Below are positions 33,253-42,240 of a DNA stretch of 64,000 nucleotides, piece after piece; positions within the stretch are counted from its first letter, which is position 1; each line of letters opens with the position of its first letter. The stretch spans positions 496,001-560,000 of the forward strand of contig NZ_KB898186.1 of NCBI RefSeq assembly GCF_000377505.1, read 5' to 3'. A program made the position numbers and the translations under genes. The DNA comes from Paenibacillus massiliensis 2301065 = DSM 16942 (GTDB taxonomy: Bacteria; Bacillota; Bacilli; Paenibacillales; Paenibacillaceae). The notes below the pieces were generated by a model. The model worked only from the letters and a program-made list of their open reading frames with translations, was not told the origin of the DNA and did no database searches.

Positions 33253-34770
33253 ATGAGTATGAGACGAGGTCTACTGGCAATCTTGATTGCAGCCGTTATT
33301 TTTGTAAGCTATTATTTCGGTCTGTTTGGCTTTATCGGTACTAATGAAGGGACAATCATCAGTATTTTCTCCACCTTGTCAGTAATCTCGATTAGCTTGA
33401 TTATCTTCATGGAGAACCGTAATCCGTCGACGACGATGTCATGGATTCTTCTGCTAGCGTTACTGCCGATTGTAGGACTTCCACTGTACTTCTTGTTCGG
33501 GCAAAATGTATTCAAGCGTCGTAAATACAATAAAAAGGCGCTCCTGGATCAGGAGGCCTATGAGCGAATCGATAACTATGCATTGCGTAAGGAGCAGGAG
33601 CTGACACGGTTCAGCCAGAATCAGCGCCAGCTGCTCCAGCTGTCACGGCGTCTGGCCCGCTCGCCGGTATCCTTTAACTCCGAGACACGGGTGCTCACCA
33701 ATGGTGAAGAGACCTTCTCGACGCTCCTGGAGGAGCTGCAGAAGGCCGAGCACCATATCCATATGGAATATTATATTTTCCGTGATGATGATATCGGGAC
33801 TAGCATTCAGCAGATTCTGATTGCGAAGGCCAATGAGGGTGTGAAAGTACGGTTCATGTACGATGCCGTCGGCAGCATCCAGTTATCGAAGGCATTCCTG
33901 CGGGAAATGAAGCAGGCGGGTATTGAGGTCGTAGCCTATGGGGGAGCCAAGATTCTCTTCTTCTCCAGTCGGGTCAATTATCGGAATCACCGTAAAATTG
34001 TAGTGATCGACGGTACTACAGGCTTCATTGGCGGTCTGAATGTAGGGGACGAGTACCTTAGTCGTAACAAGGCATATGGTTTCTGGCGCGATACACATAT
34101 GATCGTCAAAGGTGAAGCTGTGCGCACCCTGCAGATTATTTTTCTGCAGGATTGGCTGCATATGACCGATCAGAAGATTCTGGAGCCAGAGTACCTGTCT
34201 CCTGATATGGAGCATCGCGGGGATGGGGCCATTCAGATTATTGCCAGCGGCCCGGATAACGAGCGACGGGCACTGAAGAATATATTCTTCGCCATGATTA
34301 CGTCAGCCCGCAAGTCTGTCTGGATCGCCACGCCGTATTTCATACCGGATCAGGATATATTGACTGCACTGCGCACGGCTGCTCTATCTGGCCTGGATGT
34401 CAGGCTTCTATTCCCGGCCAAGCCTGATAAGTGGCTGCCCTTCCTGGCATCACACTCGTATTTTCCGTCCTTACTGGAGGTAGGGGCGAAGATCTATGAA
34501 TATGAACGCGGATTTCTCCATTCCAAGCTCCTCATTATTGATGGGGAGATGGCTACGATCGGCACAGCCAATATGGACATGCGCAGCTTCCATTTGAATT
34601 TCGAGGTCAATGCTCTGCTGGTCGATACGGAAAGTGTCCGCCGCATTGTGTACGATTATGAACGGGATCTCAAGTACACGAAGGAGATCGTCCATGAGGA
34701 GTTCATGAACAAGCGCATTACCAAGCGCGTGCTGGAATCAGCTGCAAGGCTACTATCTCCGCTGCTGTAA
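33253..34770 (+). CDS. cls: Cardiolipin synthase (PLD superfamily)
   Basis: The enzyme joins two phosphatidylglycerols into cardiolipin at the membrane. The 505 residues start with two hydrophobic segments (LLAILIAAVIFVSYYFGLF and WILLLALLPIVGLPLYFLFG). They contain two HxKx4D motifs, HRKIVVIDGTTGFIGGLN (about residue 245) and HSKLLIIDGEMATIGTAN (about 422), the marks of phospholipase-D transferases. I chose ATG 33253, with 33259 as an alternative given GTGAGG; the frame is open 95 codons further upstream, but that part has no family resemblance and no ribosome binding site. Confidence 0.93.
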   Translation: MSMRRGLLAILIAAVIFVSYYFGLFGFIGTNEGTIISIFSTLSVISISLIIFMENRNPSTTMSWILLLALLPIVGLPLYFLFGQNVFKRRKYNKKALLDQEAYERIDNYALRKEQELTRFSQNQRQLLQLSRRLARSPVSFNSETRVLTNGEETFSTLLEELQKAEHHIHMEYYIFRDDDIGTSIQQILIAKANEGVKVRFMYDAVGSIQLSKAFLREMKQAGIEVVAYGGAKILFFSSRVNYRNHRKIVVIDGTTGFIGGLNVGDEYLSRNKAYGFWRDTHMIVKGEAVRTLQIIFLQDWLHMTDQKILEPEYLSPDMEHRGDGAIQIIASGPDNERRALKNIFFAMITSARKSVWIATPYFIPDQDILTALRTAALSGLDVRLLFPAKPDKWLPFLASHSYFPSLLEVGAKIYEYERGFLHSKLLIIDGEMATIGTANMDMRSFHLNFEVNALLVDTESVRRIVYDYERDLKYTKEIVHEEFMNKRITKRVLESAARLLSPLL

Positions 34771-34803
34771 CTGCCAAGGAAGACAGCTAGACCCTATAGA
34801 ACA

Positions 34804-36297
34804 CTAGAACGTGGTAAAGCCCAGTATATTCTGCAAATGATACACGATATCCTTGAGGAACACCGTGTCCTCCAGATAGGCTTCAAGGGCAAGACTGTAC
34901 TCAGCATCACGGTTATTCCAGATACGGTCGAAATAATCACGAACCTGCATGGCCAGAGGACTATCGCCAGGAGCAGCTACCCATAGCTCATTCTCCAGGT
35001 TCAGATCCTTCAGATTCCGCTTGGTGAAATTAGTGGAGCCTCCGATGATCAGGTGCGGGCCCTCAACCTTGGCGATGTACATCATTTTTGTATGATACTG
35101 CTCGAATGTGGTGTTGTACCATCGGATTTGGATGCTGCCGTTCGATTGTTCATGGAGTTCATCAGCCACAGGGCGGTTCGGGATACCGACCTTCTCCTGT
35201 CCGAAGGCATTTTCATTCGGGTCCAGCAGCAGCTGCACCTTGACGCCGCGACGATCAGCTTCCAGCAGTGATTTCAAGACCGCCCTATCCGCCAGATAAA
35301 ACATGCCCATGTGAATGGTATCTCCTTTATTCGTTTCCTGAATCATTCGTAATACTTCCTGATAGACCTTCCCCTCGGTCAGATACTTCATCTGGTACAA
35401 GCCCTGATCGGGGGAGGTCATCTGCTGTAGCTGTGATTGAACGTCTGGAAAAGGAGACTCACCGGATAGGCGCAGCACAGCTTGCTCACTCTCTATGATC
35501 TCTGCGATGATGGGGCCGCTTACCTCCAGTGCCATATTCGAATGAAAGGCGCTTGCGTCATGGACGTTGCCTGAGGAAATTAAGGCGCTCTTCTCGCTGG
35601 CGACCAGCTTGCGATGATTGGCCTTCACATTTAGCAGCTTAAGGTAAGATCTGGCCGTCATCTCAGGTCCCTCATCTGCCATTAGGTTGGGCAACCACCC
35701 TGTGCCCTGCTGACCGAACCATTGAAAAAAGGTGCGCCAGACGGCGGAATAGAGCGGCGTAGAATCTCGCAGGGGATCGACATTCGTCTGTACGACACGA
35801 ATCCCTGCCTGCTGCATACGGGTCAGCAGTGGATTAGAACCCGAATGATAGTTCGTATTAATCTCGTCTGTAATGAACAGAATGTCCATTTGTGGGCGTT
35901 CTGTTTTTTTATCAATTAAAGCCTTCGTGAGCTGAGCACTTACTGGTGGGAATTGCTGATCAACATGTGTATAGCCGTTGAACAGGAACATATCAATGAC
36001 GAGAAATTGCTCAGCTTCATCGACGATCTGCAATATCCGGTCTGTAATCTGTGCCTCCTGCGTGAGCTGGCCTTCTGCCGAGGGATAGGTCAGGTCTGTC
36101 CAGAAGCGGATGTCGTCTGTGTGGTATAGTTCACTCTCGTAAGAGATTCCCGCAGGCAACGGCTTGTTCGTCTGGTACAGCATCACAGCCCCTAGCCATA
36201 GGCATAGTCCCACCAGAATGCATACTACGGGATGCTTGCGAACGAACTTTCCTGCTTGATTCTTAAAGGAGCCTGCCTTTAGTTGTGAAGATTGCAT
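34804..36297 (-). CDS. Membrane-anchored phospholipase-D-like protein with altered HKD motifs
   Basis: The 497-residue protein has one N-terminal membrane anchor (HPVVCILVGLCLWLGAVMLY) and two PLD-like halves: NHRKLVASEKSALISSGN and YHTKMMYIAKVEGPHLIIGG with STNF. His and Lys of both HxK motifs are kept, but the Asp four residues on is replaced (Glu/Ser in the first, Ala in the second). It is therefore a PLD-superfamily member outside the classical cardiolipin synthases, probably facing the outside. It converges with cls and diverges from the light regulator gene. ATG 36297 follows AAGGGGG; a longer open frame upstream crosses the regulator promoter and is rejected. Confidence 0.8.
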   Translation of the reverse strand: MQSSQLKAGSFKNQAGKFVRKHPVVCILVGLCLWLGAVMLYQTNKPLPAGISYESELYHTDDIRFWTDLTYPSAEGQLTQEAQITDRILQIVDEAEQFLVIDMFLFNGYTHVDQQFPPVSAQLTKALIDKKTERPQMDILFITDEINTNYHSGSNPLLTRMQQAGIRVVQTNVDPLRDSTPLYSAVWRTFFQWFGQQGTGWLPNLMADEGPEMTARSYLKLLNVKANHRKLVASEKSALISSGNVHDASAFHSNMALEVSGPIIAEIIESEQAVLRLSGESPFPDVQSQLQQMTSPDQGLYQMKYLTEGKVYQEVLRMIQETNKGDTIHMGMFYLADRAVLKSLLEADRRGVKVQLLLDPNENAFGQEKVGIPNRPVADELHEQSNGSIQIRWYNTTFEQYHTKMMYIAKVEGPHLIIGGSTNFTKRNLKDLNLENELWVAAPGDSPLAMQVRDYFDRIWNNRDAEYSLALEAYLEDTVFLKDIVYHLQNILGFTTF

Positions 36298-36371
36298 GTG
36301 CGTTCCATCCCCCTTATCCTTCATGCTCCTATTTAACGCCATCAGTGTCAGAGTGACGCACAGCAAATGGA

Positions 36372-36423
36372 TCGACATTCGGATTTTGCAGGTGTATAAT
36401 CGCTGTATATTGTTTGTATAAGC
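36372..36423 (+). promoter_or_regulatory. CarH-like gene promoter with three 11-bp direct-repeat operator units
   Basis: TCGACA (36372-36377) and TATAAT (36395-36400) are 17 bases apart. TGTATA occurs at 36393, 36404 and 36415, an exact 11-base period, covering the -10 box and start point. Tandem 11-bp units are the known operator design of CarH, so this is a likely autorepression site. It also lies about 95 bases before the divergent PLD-like gene. Confidence 0.72.
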
Positions 36424-36552
36424 TTCCTTTTCGTGCGAAGGCTGATGTCCTGATACGGAGTAATCTGTACGGAAGCCCAGCTCATTTTTTACACAAGAGC
36501 AAAGAGGACCGTGTAAATTTTCTTCTTGAAATGATTGAAAGTGGTGAACAGG

Positions 36553-37449
36553 ATGTACACGATTCGACAGGTGTCTGCCATGCTGGGTATTCCCTCCGTC
36601 ACACTTCGCGCTTGGGAGAATAGATACGGGGCGGTGCAGCCGCAGCGAACCGAGACCGGATACCGCACCTATAGCATAGAGGATGTCAACGACCTGCGGT
36701 GGCTCAAGGAGCAGGTAGAGACTCATGACGCTCCCATCTCTCAGGCTGTTAAGCAGCTGAAATCGCGCAAGCAGCAGAGCGAGAGCCTTCACCCAGCCAT
36801 GGAGCACATGGCCCAGGACTCCTATAGTGATCTCGCAGAGCGGATCTACCAGGTACTGCTTCGGTTCGATGCGGCGCAGGGGCACTCTATGATTGATATG
36901 GGATTCACGATGCATGGCTATGATGCCATGTTCTACAGAGTGCTATCTACCATCCTCATTCGGGTCGGAGACGATTGGGAGCAGGGCAAGGCGACAGTGG
37001 CTCAGGAGCATTTTATTACCCAGCTCATCTCGCAGCGTTTCTATCAATTCTTCTATCTGTTCCCGGTTAACACTCGCTATCCAAAGGCGCTGGCCATCTG
37101 TCCAGAGGGCGAGCACCATCAGGTGGGGCTGCTTCAGTTCGCCCTGTTTCTTCGCAAGAAAGGAGTAGACGTACTCTACCTGGGTGCGAATACACCACTC
37201 GATGGACTACGGGCGTTGATCTCGGATCAGCACGTCGAACTCATCTGCATGTCTGTAACCGGAGTAGAACGTGTCGTACAGGCGGATCAGATGGTTCACC
37301 AGCTGCACAAGCAGCATCCCTCTCTTGACTTTATTCTAGGGGGCAAAGGCTATGAACAAGCGACAGCTCCCCGCTACCCGCAGTGGATCGTGAAGCAGCA
37401 TCCTGATGACTGGCAGGAATGGTTTGGCACGAAATTCTCAGATATCTGA
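36553..37449 (+). CDS. CarH/LitR-type B12-dependent light-sensing MerR repressor
   Basis: The 298-residue protein has an N-terminal MerR winged helix (MYTIRQVSAMLGIPSVTLRA, WENRYGAVQP), a four-helix domain and a Rossmann-like cobalamin domain. The B12 motif ExHxxG is EHHQVG with axial His189. The motif Wx9EH (W142, E152, H153), which in CarH stacks against the adenosyl group and defines light sensing, is present. Known CarH tetramers bind DNA in the dark with adenosylcobalamin and fall apart in light. It precedes the carotenoid operon and both promoters carry 11-bp TGTATA repeats, so it very probably represses pigment genes in the dark. ATG 36553 follows AGTGGTG. Confidence 0.9.
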   Translation: MYTIRQVSAMLGIPSVTLRAWENRYGAVQPQRTETGYRTYSIEDVNDLRWLKEQVETHDAPISQAVKQLKSRKQQSESLHPAMEHMAQDSYSDLAERIYQVLLRFDAAQGHSMIDMGFTMHGYDAMFYRVLSTILIRVGDDWEQGKATVAQEHFITQLISQRFYQFFYLFPVNTRYPKALAICPEGEHHQVGLLQFALFLRKKGVDVLYLGANTPLDGLRALISDQHVELICMSVTGVERVVQADQMVHQLHKQHPSLDFILGGKGYEQATAPRYPQWIVKQHPDDWQEWFGTKFSDI

Positions 37450-37493
37450 CTTGTGAACATTTGATAAATAGTTAAAATTATTCTCTTTTCATT

Positions 37494-37548
37494 TCTGTAT
37501 AAAATTCGTATTATGATTGTATAAGGTTTGTATACTTATTTTATACAG
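37494..37548 (+). promoter_or_regulatory. crt operon promoter with about five 11-bp operator units
   Basis: Hexamers at 37496 (TGTATA), 37507 (CGTATT), 37518 (TGTATA), 37529 (TGTATA) and 37540 (TTTATA) keep an exact 11-base spacing. TTGTAT (37517-37522) and TTTATA (37540-37545), 17 bases apart, are the best -35/-10 pair and lie inside the array. TATACA at 37542-37547 adds an inverted half-site. The array sits between the CarH-like gene and the first crt gene. Confidence 0.7.
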
Positions 37549-37618
37549 AACGGAGTTGAATCCGTTCGAGCTGTTTAATAATCATTATAAAAAGCTTGTA
37601 ATGCGAAGGGAGTACGCG

Positions 37619-39169
37619 ATGAGCAAGGATCACTCGGCAACACGTGTCTCGGTGATTGGCGCAGGTCCGGGAGGCCTCGCCGCTGCCATGCTGTTGGCCG
37701 CCAAGGGATATCATGTTGATGTGTATGAGAAGCAGCCGCGCATCGGTGGTCGTTCCTCCCGGCTGGAGCTGGGGGAATACCGCTTTGACCGTGGAGCCAC
37801 TTTTTTGATGATGCCATCCTTATTGGAAGAGCTGTTTGAAGCAGCCGGGCGCTCTGTCCATGATTATGTGGATTTGAAGAGACTCGACCCTCTGTATGCT
37901 TTGCATTTCGGAAATACCGTATTCACACCGTCATCTGATCTGGAGCAGACTGTCGCACAGATTGAGAAGCTGTTCCCGGGTAACGGGGAAGGCTACAGGC
38001 GGTTCATGCATGAGGAGCAGTTGAAGTTCGACCGTGTCTCGCCTTTGCTAAGAAGACCTTTCACGGGCTGGACCGACTATCTGCGATCAGATCTGCTGCG
38101 CGCTCTGCCGAGGTTGCATGCGCTCGATACAGTCTACGGACGGCTGTCCAAATACTTCACGGATGAGCGTCTCCGCTGGGCCTTCACCTTTCAGTCGAAA
38201 TATTTGGGGATGTCACCATGGGAATGTCCGGGCACCTTCACCATCTTATCCTTCATGGAGCACCGTTATGGTCTCTATCACCCGATTGGGGGTGTGCATG
38301 CACTCTTTGATGCTATGGCTAAGGTCATTCAGGAGTATGGAGGGGTTATCCATACCAGCTGCGGGGTCCGTGAGGTCACAGTAGAGCGGGGCAGAGCAAC
38401 CGGTTTGATCCGGGACAATGGAGAGCGAGTGGAGGCTGATCATGTTGTCGTGAATGCTGATTTTGGTACGGCGGTAACGAAGCTGTTTGCTCCTGGAGTA
38501 CTGAGGAAGTACACGCCAGCTCATATGGAACGCAAGAAATTCTCACTCTCGACCGTAATGCTGTATCTGGGCATTGAAGGCACGGTGGATCTTCCACACC
38601 ATTCGGTTCATTTTGCAGAGGACTACCGTCAGAATGTCGATGACATTACCAAGCATATGCGGCTCTCGGAAGATCCTTCGATCTATGTGCACAATCCATC
38701 ACTGCTCGACCCGACGCTGGCTCCTGCTGGCAAGTCTTCACTCTATGTATTGATGCCCGTACCGAATCTCGGAGCGGATGTAGACTGGGATCGAGAACGG
38801 GATGCTGTAATGGATAAGCTGCTAGCTCGACTGGAACGCATTCCTGCGCTTGCCGATCTTCGGACTCGTATCGAGGTGGCCCATCACATGACCCCGCTGG
38901 AGTGGCAGAACGAGCTGGATGTCTATAAAGGAGCAACCTTCAATCTCGCGCATAATCTAGGACAAATGATGGCACTGCGGCCACACAACCGATTCGAGGA
39001 AGTTGAGGGAGTATGGCTGGCTGGAGGGGGTACGCATCCGGGAAGCGGCCTGCCGACCATCTTCGAGTCTGCCCGTATTAGCGTGGATCTGATCGAACGT
39101 GAGGATCGGCGTCATAGACATCGCACTACCGTCATGCACAGTACCACAGATACGAGGCACAGCCTATGA
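37619..39169 (+). CDS. crtN: CrtI/CrtN-type carotenoid desaturase 1
   Basis: The 516-residue flavoenzyme has the dinucleotide motif VSVIGAGPGGLAAAMLLAAK, then GGRSSRLELGEYRFDRGATF, YVHNPSLLDPTLAPAGKSSL and the C-terminal FAD motif VWLAGGGTHPGSGLPTIFES, as in phytoene and dehydrosqualene desaturases. It is likely the main desaturase that turns the colourless C30 (or C40) product of CrtM into a yellow polyene. GAAGGGAG precedes ATG 37619; upstream in-frame ATG 37517 lies in the operator and is rejected. The stop overlaps the next start by four bases. Confidence 0.88.
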   Translation: MSKDHSATRVSVIGAGPGGLAAAMLLAAKGYHVDVYEKQPRIGGRSSRLELGEYRFDRGATFLMMPSLLEELFEAAGRSVHDYVDLKRLDPLYALHFGNTVFTPSSDLEQTVAQIEKLFPGNGEGYRRFMHEEQLKFDRVSPLLRRPFTGWTDYLRSDLLRALPRLHALDTVYGRLSKYFTDERLRWAFTFQSKYLGMSPWECPGTFTILSFMEHRYGLYHPIGGVHALFDAMAKVIQEYGGVIHTSCGVREVTVERGRATGLIRDNGERVEADHVVVNADFGTAVTKLFAPGVLRKYTPAHMERKKFSLSTVMLYLGIEGTVDLPHHSVHFAEDYRQNVDDITKHMRLSEDPSIYVHNPSLLDPTLAPAGKSSLYVLMPVPNLGADVDWDRERDAVMDKLLARLERIPALADLRTRIEVAHHMTPLEWQNELDVYKGATFNLAHNLGQMMALRPHNRFEEVEGVWLAGGGTHPGSGLPTIFESARISVDLIEREDRRHRHRTTVMHSTTDTRHSL

Positions 39170-40620
39170 GCAAACGTATAGCGGTTGTTGGATCAGGCAT
39201 TGGCGGATTGACCAGTGCATTGTTGCTAAGTCATAGAGGCTACGAGGTTACCGTGTATGAGCGGTCTGATCGTCTTGGGGGCCGAATTGCCTATGAATCG
39301 GATGGTCACTACCAGATCGATCAAGGGCCTACGATTGTGTTGTTACCTGAGGTTATTCACGAGATCCTGGAGCAAGCGGGTATGAGCCGCGAAAGCCTTC
39401 GTTTTATACCTTGTGATCCACTCTATCGCATCCACTATGCCGATGGGCGAATCATGACCAAGTATAGAGACACGGAGCATCAGGCAGAAGAGCTGGAGCG
39501 GATATTTCCAGGAGAGGCCGCTGGCTTTCGACGATTCATGGCAGATATGTCGGAGCTATTTCCAGCCGGTCGTGCTTCCATACTCGAACAGGATTTCCCG
39601 AGCTATCGCTCATTCTTTACGCGTGAACGACTATCCTTACTGCGCAGGCTGAAGGCCTACAAGAGCATGCGTGGCGTAATCGGTGACTATTTCCGTACCG
39701 AACAGCTGAAGGATGCCTATTCTCTCCAAAGTCTATACATTGGAGGGGCGCCTTTCTCGACACCTGGTATTTACTCTCTTCTGCCCTATGCGGAGCATGC
39801 GTACGGTGTATGGATGCTAGAGGGTGGATATGCTGCATTGCCAGCTATTCTGGGTGAAGAATTGAAGAGGAGAGGTGTCACGTTCCGACTCCATGCAGAG
39901 GTGCAAAGTCTATCTGTAGTGGATGGCGTATGCCGTGGACTGACCAGTGGGTCAGAGTTGGAGGCCTATGATGGTGTGCTGTACAATGGCGACTTTCCGA
40001 ATATTCACAATCTACTTGATGCCGGGACATTGCCGGCAAAGAGAAGGTTCCGTCCATCTTCTGGCTGTGTCTTGCTGTATGTTGGCGCGAATCGACGCTG
40101 GGAGAAGATGCTGACCCATCAATTTTTCCTGCCGCAGAGTCTTCAGGCCAATCTGAAGCAGGTGTTCCGCCATTCGCAGCTGCCGGAAGATCCGTCGTTC
40201 TATGTGTTTAATCCCGCAGCCCTTGATTCGAATGCTGCTCCTGCAGGGGAGAGTGTACTATATTTCCTGATTCCTGTTCCGAACAGCACAGATATGTTCT
40301 GGGAGGAAGGAGCTGAAGCATTGGCTGAACGGGTCATTGCAAGCGCAGAGGAGAGAGGCTTTGACGGTCTGAGACAGTCGGTCAAATGGCTGAAGATTCG
40401 TACGCCACTGGAGGCAGAGCGTGATGGTCTCTATGGTGGGGGCAGCTTCGGTATCGCCCCGGTATTATGGCAATCTGGTGTCTACAGGCCGCAGCCGCGA
40501 CCATTCCCCATTCGGCGCTTGGCTGCTGCGGGGGCATCTGTCCATCCAGGCGGAGGCGTACCGATCGTCATGCAAGGGGCCAGAATGGCCGTTAATCAAC
40601 TGATAAAGGAGTTGGAATAA
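39166..40620 (+). CDS. CrtN-like carotenoid desaturase/oxidoreductase 2
   Basis: This second amine-oxidase-fold flavoenzyme (484 residues) has IAVVGSGIGGLTSALLLSHR at the N-terminus, GGRIAYESDGHYQIDQGPTI, FYVFNPAALDSNAAPAGESV and the C-terminal RRLAAAGASVHPGGGVPIVM. It is clearly diverged from the first desaturase. In Bacillus C30 pathways an extra CrtN or CrtD-like enzyme makes a 3,4-double bond after hydration; that is a plausible role here. Its ATG overlaps the previous stop (ATGA) and its stop overlaps crtM (TAATG). Confidence 0.83.
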   Translation: MSKRIAVVGSGIGGLTSALLLSHRGYEVTVYERSDRLGGRIAYESDGHYQIDQGPTIVLLPEVIHEILEQAGMSRESLRFIPCDPLYRIHYADGRIMTKYRDTEHQAEELERIFPGEAAGFRRFMADMSELFPAGRASILEQDFPSYRSFFTRERLSLLRRLKAYKSMRGVIGDYFRTEQLKDAYSLQSLYIGGAPFSTPGIYSLLPYAEHAYGVWMLEGGYAALPAILGEELKRRGVTFRLHAEVQSLSVVDGVCRGLTSGSELEAYDGVLYNGDFPNIHNLLDAGTLPAKRRFRPSSGCVLLYVGANRRWEKMLTHQFFLPQSLQANLKQVFRHSQLPEDPSFYVFNPAALDSNAAPAGESVLYFLIPVPNSTDMFWEEGAEALAERVIASAEERGFDGLRQSVKWLKIRTPLEAERDGLYGGGSFGIAPVLWQSGVYRPQPRPFPIRRLAAAGASVHPGGGVPIVMQGARMAVNQLIKELE

Positions 40621-41510
40621 TGACACACCCGGAGAAGATGCTGGAATCCGTATTTCATTCATGTGAACAGATGATTCGCAAGGGCTCTTCGTCTTTTTAT
40701 CACGCATTTAGCGGGCTACCCTCGCCACGGAAAGAAGCCGTGTATGTGATTTATGCCTTTTGCCGGATGATTGATGATAGTGTAGATGAGCCGGAGCGCT
40801 CACCATATTCCATTTATGAGCTAAGAGAGCATTTTATGCAGCTGGACCGAGCTGAAGGACACTTTATCTGGCCTGCACTTCGCTGGCTGTTCGTGACCTT
40901 CCCGCAGCTGGATCAGCAGCCGTTCCTGTCGCAGATGGATGGTCAATTGCGTGATCTGTCTGTGACGCACTATGATTCGATGGAGCAATTGGAGGATTAC
41001 TGCTATCTGGTAGCCGGTACAGTCGGAGAGATGCTGCTGCCTGTGCTGCGAGAGGATCGTAGTGAGGCTGCTGTTGAAGCGGGAATCCGGCTGGGTAAGG
41101 CGATGCAGATCGTCAATATCATGCGTGACGTAGGGGAGGATCGTGACCGCGGACGCCGCTATATTCCGCTGGAGCTTATGCAGAAGCATGGTTACTCGGA
41201 GGCGGCATGGCTGCGTGGTGAGATCAACTCTGACTTCAAAGCGATGCTCGGTGAATTGAAGGAGATTGCATTGAACTGGTTCCAGGAGGGACTCGCAGAT
41301 GTAGAGTCATACCCGCCAGCTAGCGGCATGGCTGTAGAACTGGCTGCCACCTTCTACGCTTCCATTCTCAATGCCATTGAGGATAACGATTATGATGTGT
41401 ACACGAAGCGGGCCTTCGTCAGTGACGAGGATAAGCATATGATGTTCGGACTCATCCTGGCGCAATATGATGCGCATGTCATGGAGGCCGCTTCAACGGC
41501 GGTGTCCTGA
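40620..41510 (+). CDS. crtM: Dehydrosqualene/phytoene synthase (CrtM/CrtB)
   Basis: The 296-residue prenyl transferase condenses two prenyl diphosphates head to head. Both Asp-rich motifs are present: MIDDSVDEPERS (about residue 46) and MRDVGEDRDRGRRYIP (about 168). KGSSSFYHAFSGLP near the N-terminus is typical of squalene/phytoene synthases. C30 chemistry (farnesyl diphosphate to dehydrosqualene) is likely by analogy with other Bacillales crt clusters, but chain length is not fixed by sequence. It is translationally coupled to its neighbours on both sides. Confidence 0.92.
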   Translation: MTHPEKMLESVFHSCEQMIRKGSSSFYHAFSGLPSPRKEAVYVIYAFCRMIDDSVDEPERSPYSIYELREHFMQLDRAEGHFIWPALRWLFVTFPQLDQQPFLSQMDGQLRDLSVTHYDSMEQLEDYCYLVAGTVGEMLLPVLREDRSEAAVEAGIRLGKAMQIVNIMRDVGEDRDRGRRYIPLELMQKHGYSEAAWLRGEINSDFKAMLGELKEIALNWFQEGLADVESYPPASGMAVELAATFYASILNAIEDNDYDVYTKRAFVSDEDKHMMFGLILAQYDAHVMEAASTAVS

Positions 41511-41511
41511 G

Positions 41512-42240
41512 ATGATTCATATCGTTTTTTGGGCATGGTATGCCATAGGCACATTGTTGCTGTGGACGATTGGTGTACCGGATGTACTACAATTTTCAAA
41601 TGGACTGTTTCTCGTATTCTACGGCCTTTATGCGCTATCTCTGATGTTCACACTGTCCGACCAGTCAGTCAAATGGTGGCGAAGAGGTCATACCTGGCTT
41701 GCAGCGGCCGTGATCTGGACTGGAGGAATGTCCGTCGAATGGCTGGGGGTTCATACAGGCTGGCCATTCGGTCAATATGAATATTCACGTATTCTGGGCT
41801 GGCATCTGTTCGGCGTTCCGGTGACGCTGGGCTTTGCCTGGATTGGCGTGGTATGTAGTGGGGCGCTTCTGGCGAGCAGACTTCCAGGGGGCCGTTCTAA
41901 TCTATGGATTAGAGCCTTGCTTACCGCAGCCTGGGCAGTGCTTCTGGATCTGGTGCTTGATCCCGTGGCCCATCTGCGGGGCTTCTGGTCTTGGGAGGCG
42001 GTAGGCGGGTTCTATGGGGTACCCCTCAGTAATTTTGCAGCCTGGTTCATTGTAGGTGGGCTGCTCTCACTGATACTGCCAGCCTTGCAGCCAGATGCTC
42101 GTCGGGACCTGCGCGCCGTGAGACTGTATCAGCTGATACTGCTGATGTTCGGCGTCCTTGGGCTTCAGGCAGGCTTGTGGTGGTGCGGGTTGGTGATGGT
42201 GCTCGGTATGTTGCTCGCGGAAGGGAGTCGAAAGATATGA
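41512..42240 (+). CDS. CruF-like membrane carotenoid hydratase
   Basis: The 242-residue protein has seven or so hydrophobic segments and the DUF422/CruF pattern: VEWLGVHTGWPFGQYEYSRI, LGWHLFGVPVTLGFAWIGVV, LDLVLDPVAHLRGFWSWE and FYGVPLSNFAAWF. CruF enzymes add water across the end double bond of a linear carotenoid to give a 1-hydroxy group, which can then be glycosylated. That fits the glycosyltransferase two genes on. ATG 41512 is one base after the crtM stop; an earlier in-frame ATG lies inside crtM. Confidence 0.83.
   Translation: MIHIVFWAWYAIGTLLLWTIGVPDVLQFSNGLFLVFYGLYALSLMFTLSDQSVKWWRRGHTWLAAAVIWTGGMSVEWLGVHTGWPFGQYEYSRILGWHLFGVPVTLGFAWIGVVCSGALLASRLPGGRSNLWIRALLTAAWAVLLDLVLDPVAHLRGFWSWEAVGGFYGVPLSNFAAWFIVGGLLSLILPALQPDARRDLRAVRLYQLILLMFGVLGLQAGLWWCGLVMVLGMLLAEGSRKI

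Noticed and set aside
36298-36915. A 206-codon upstream extension of the PLD-like gene
   Set aside because: It runs through the divergent regulator gene and its promoter, and the sequence has no PLD similarity; ATG 36297 has the ribosome binding site.
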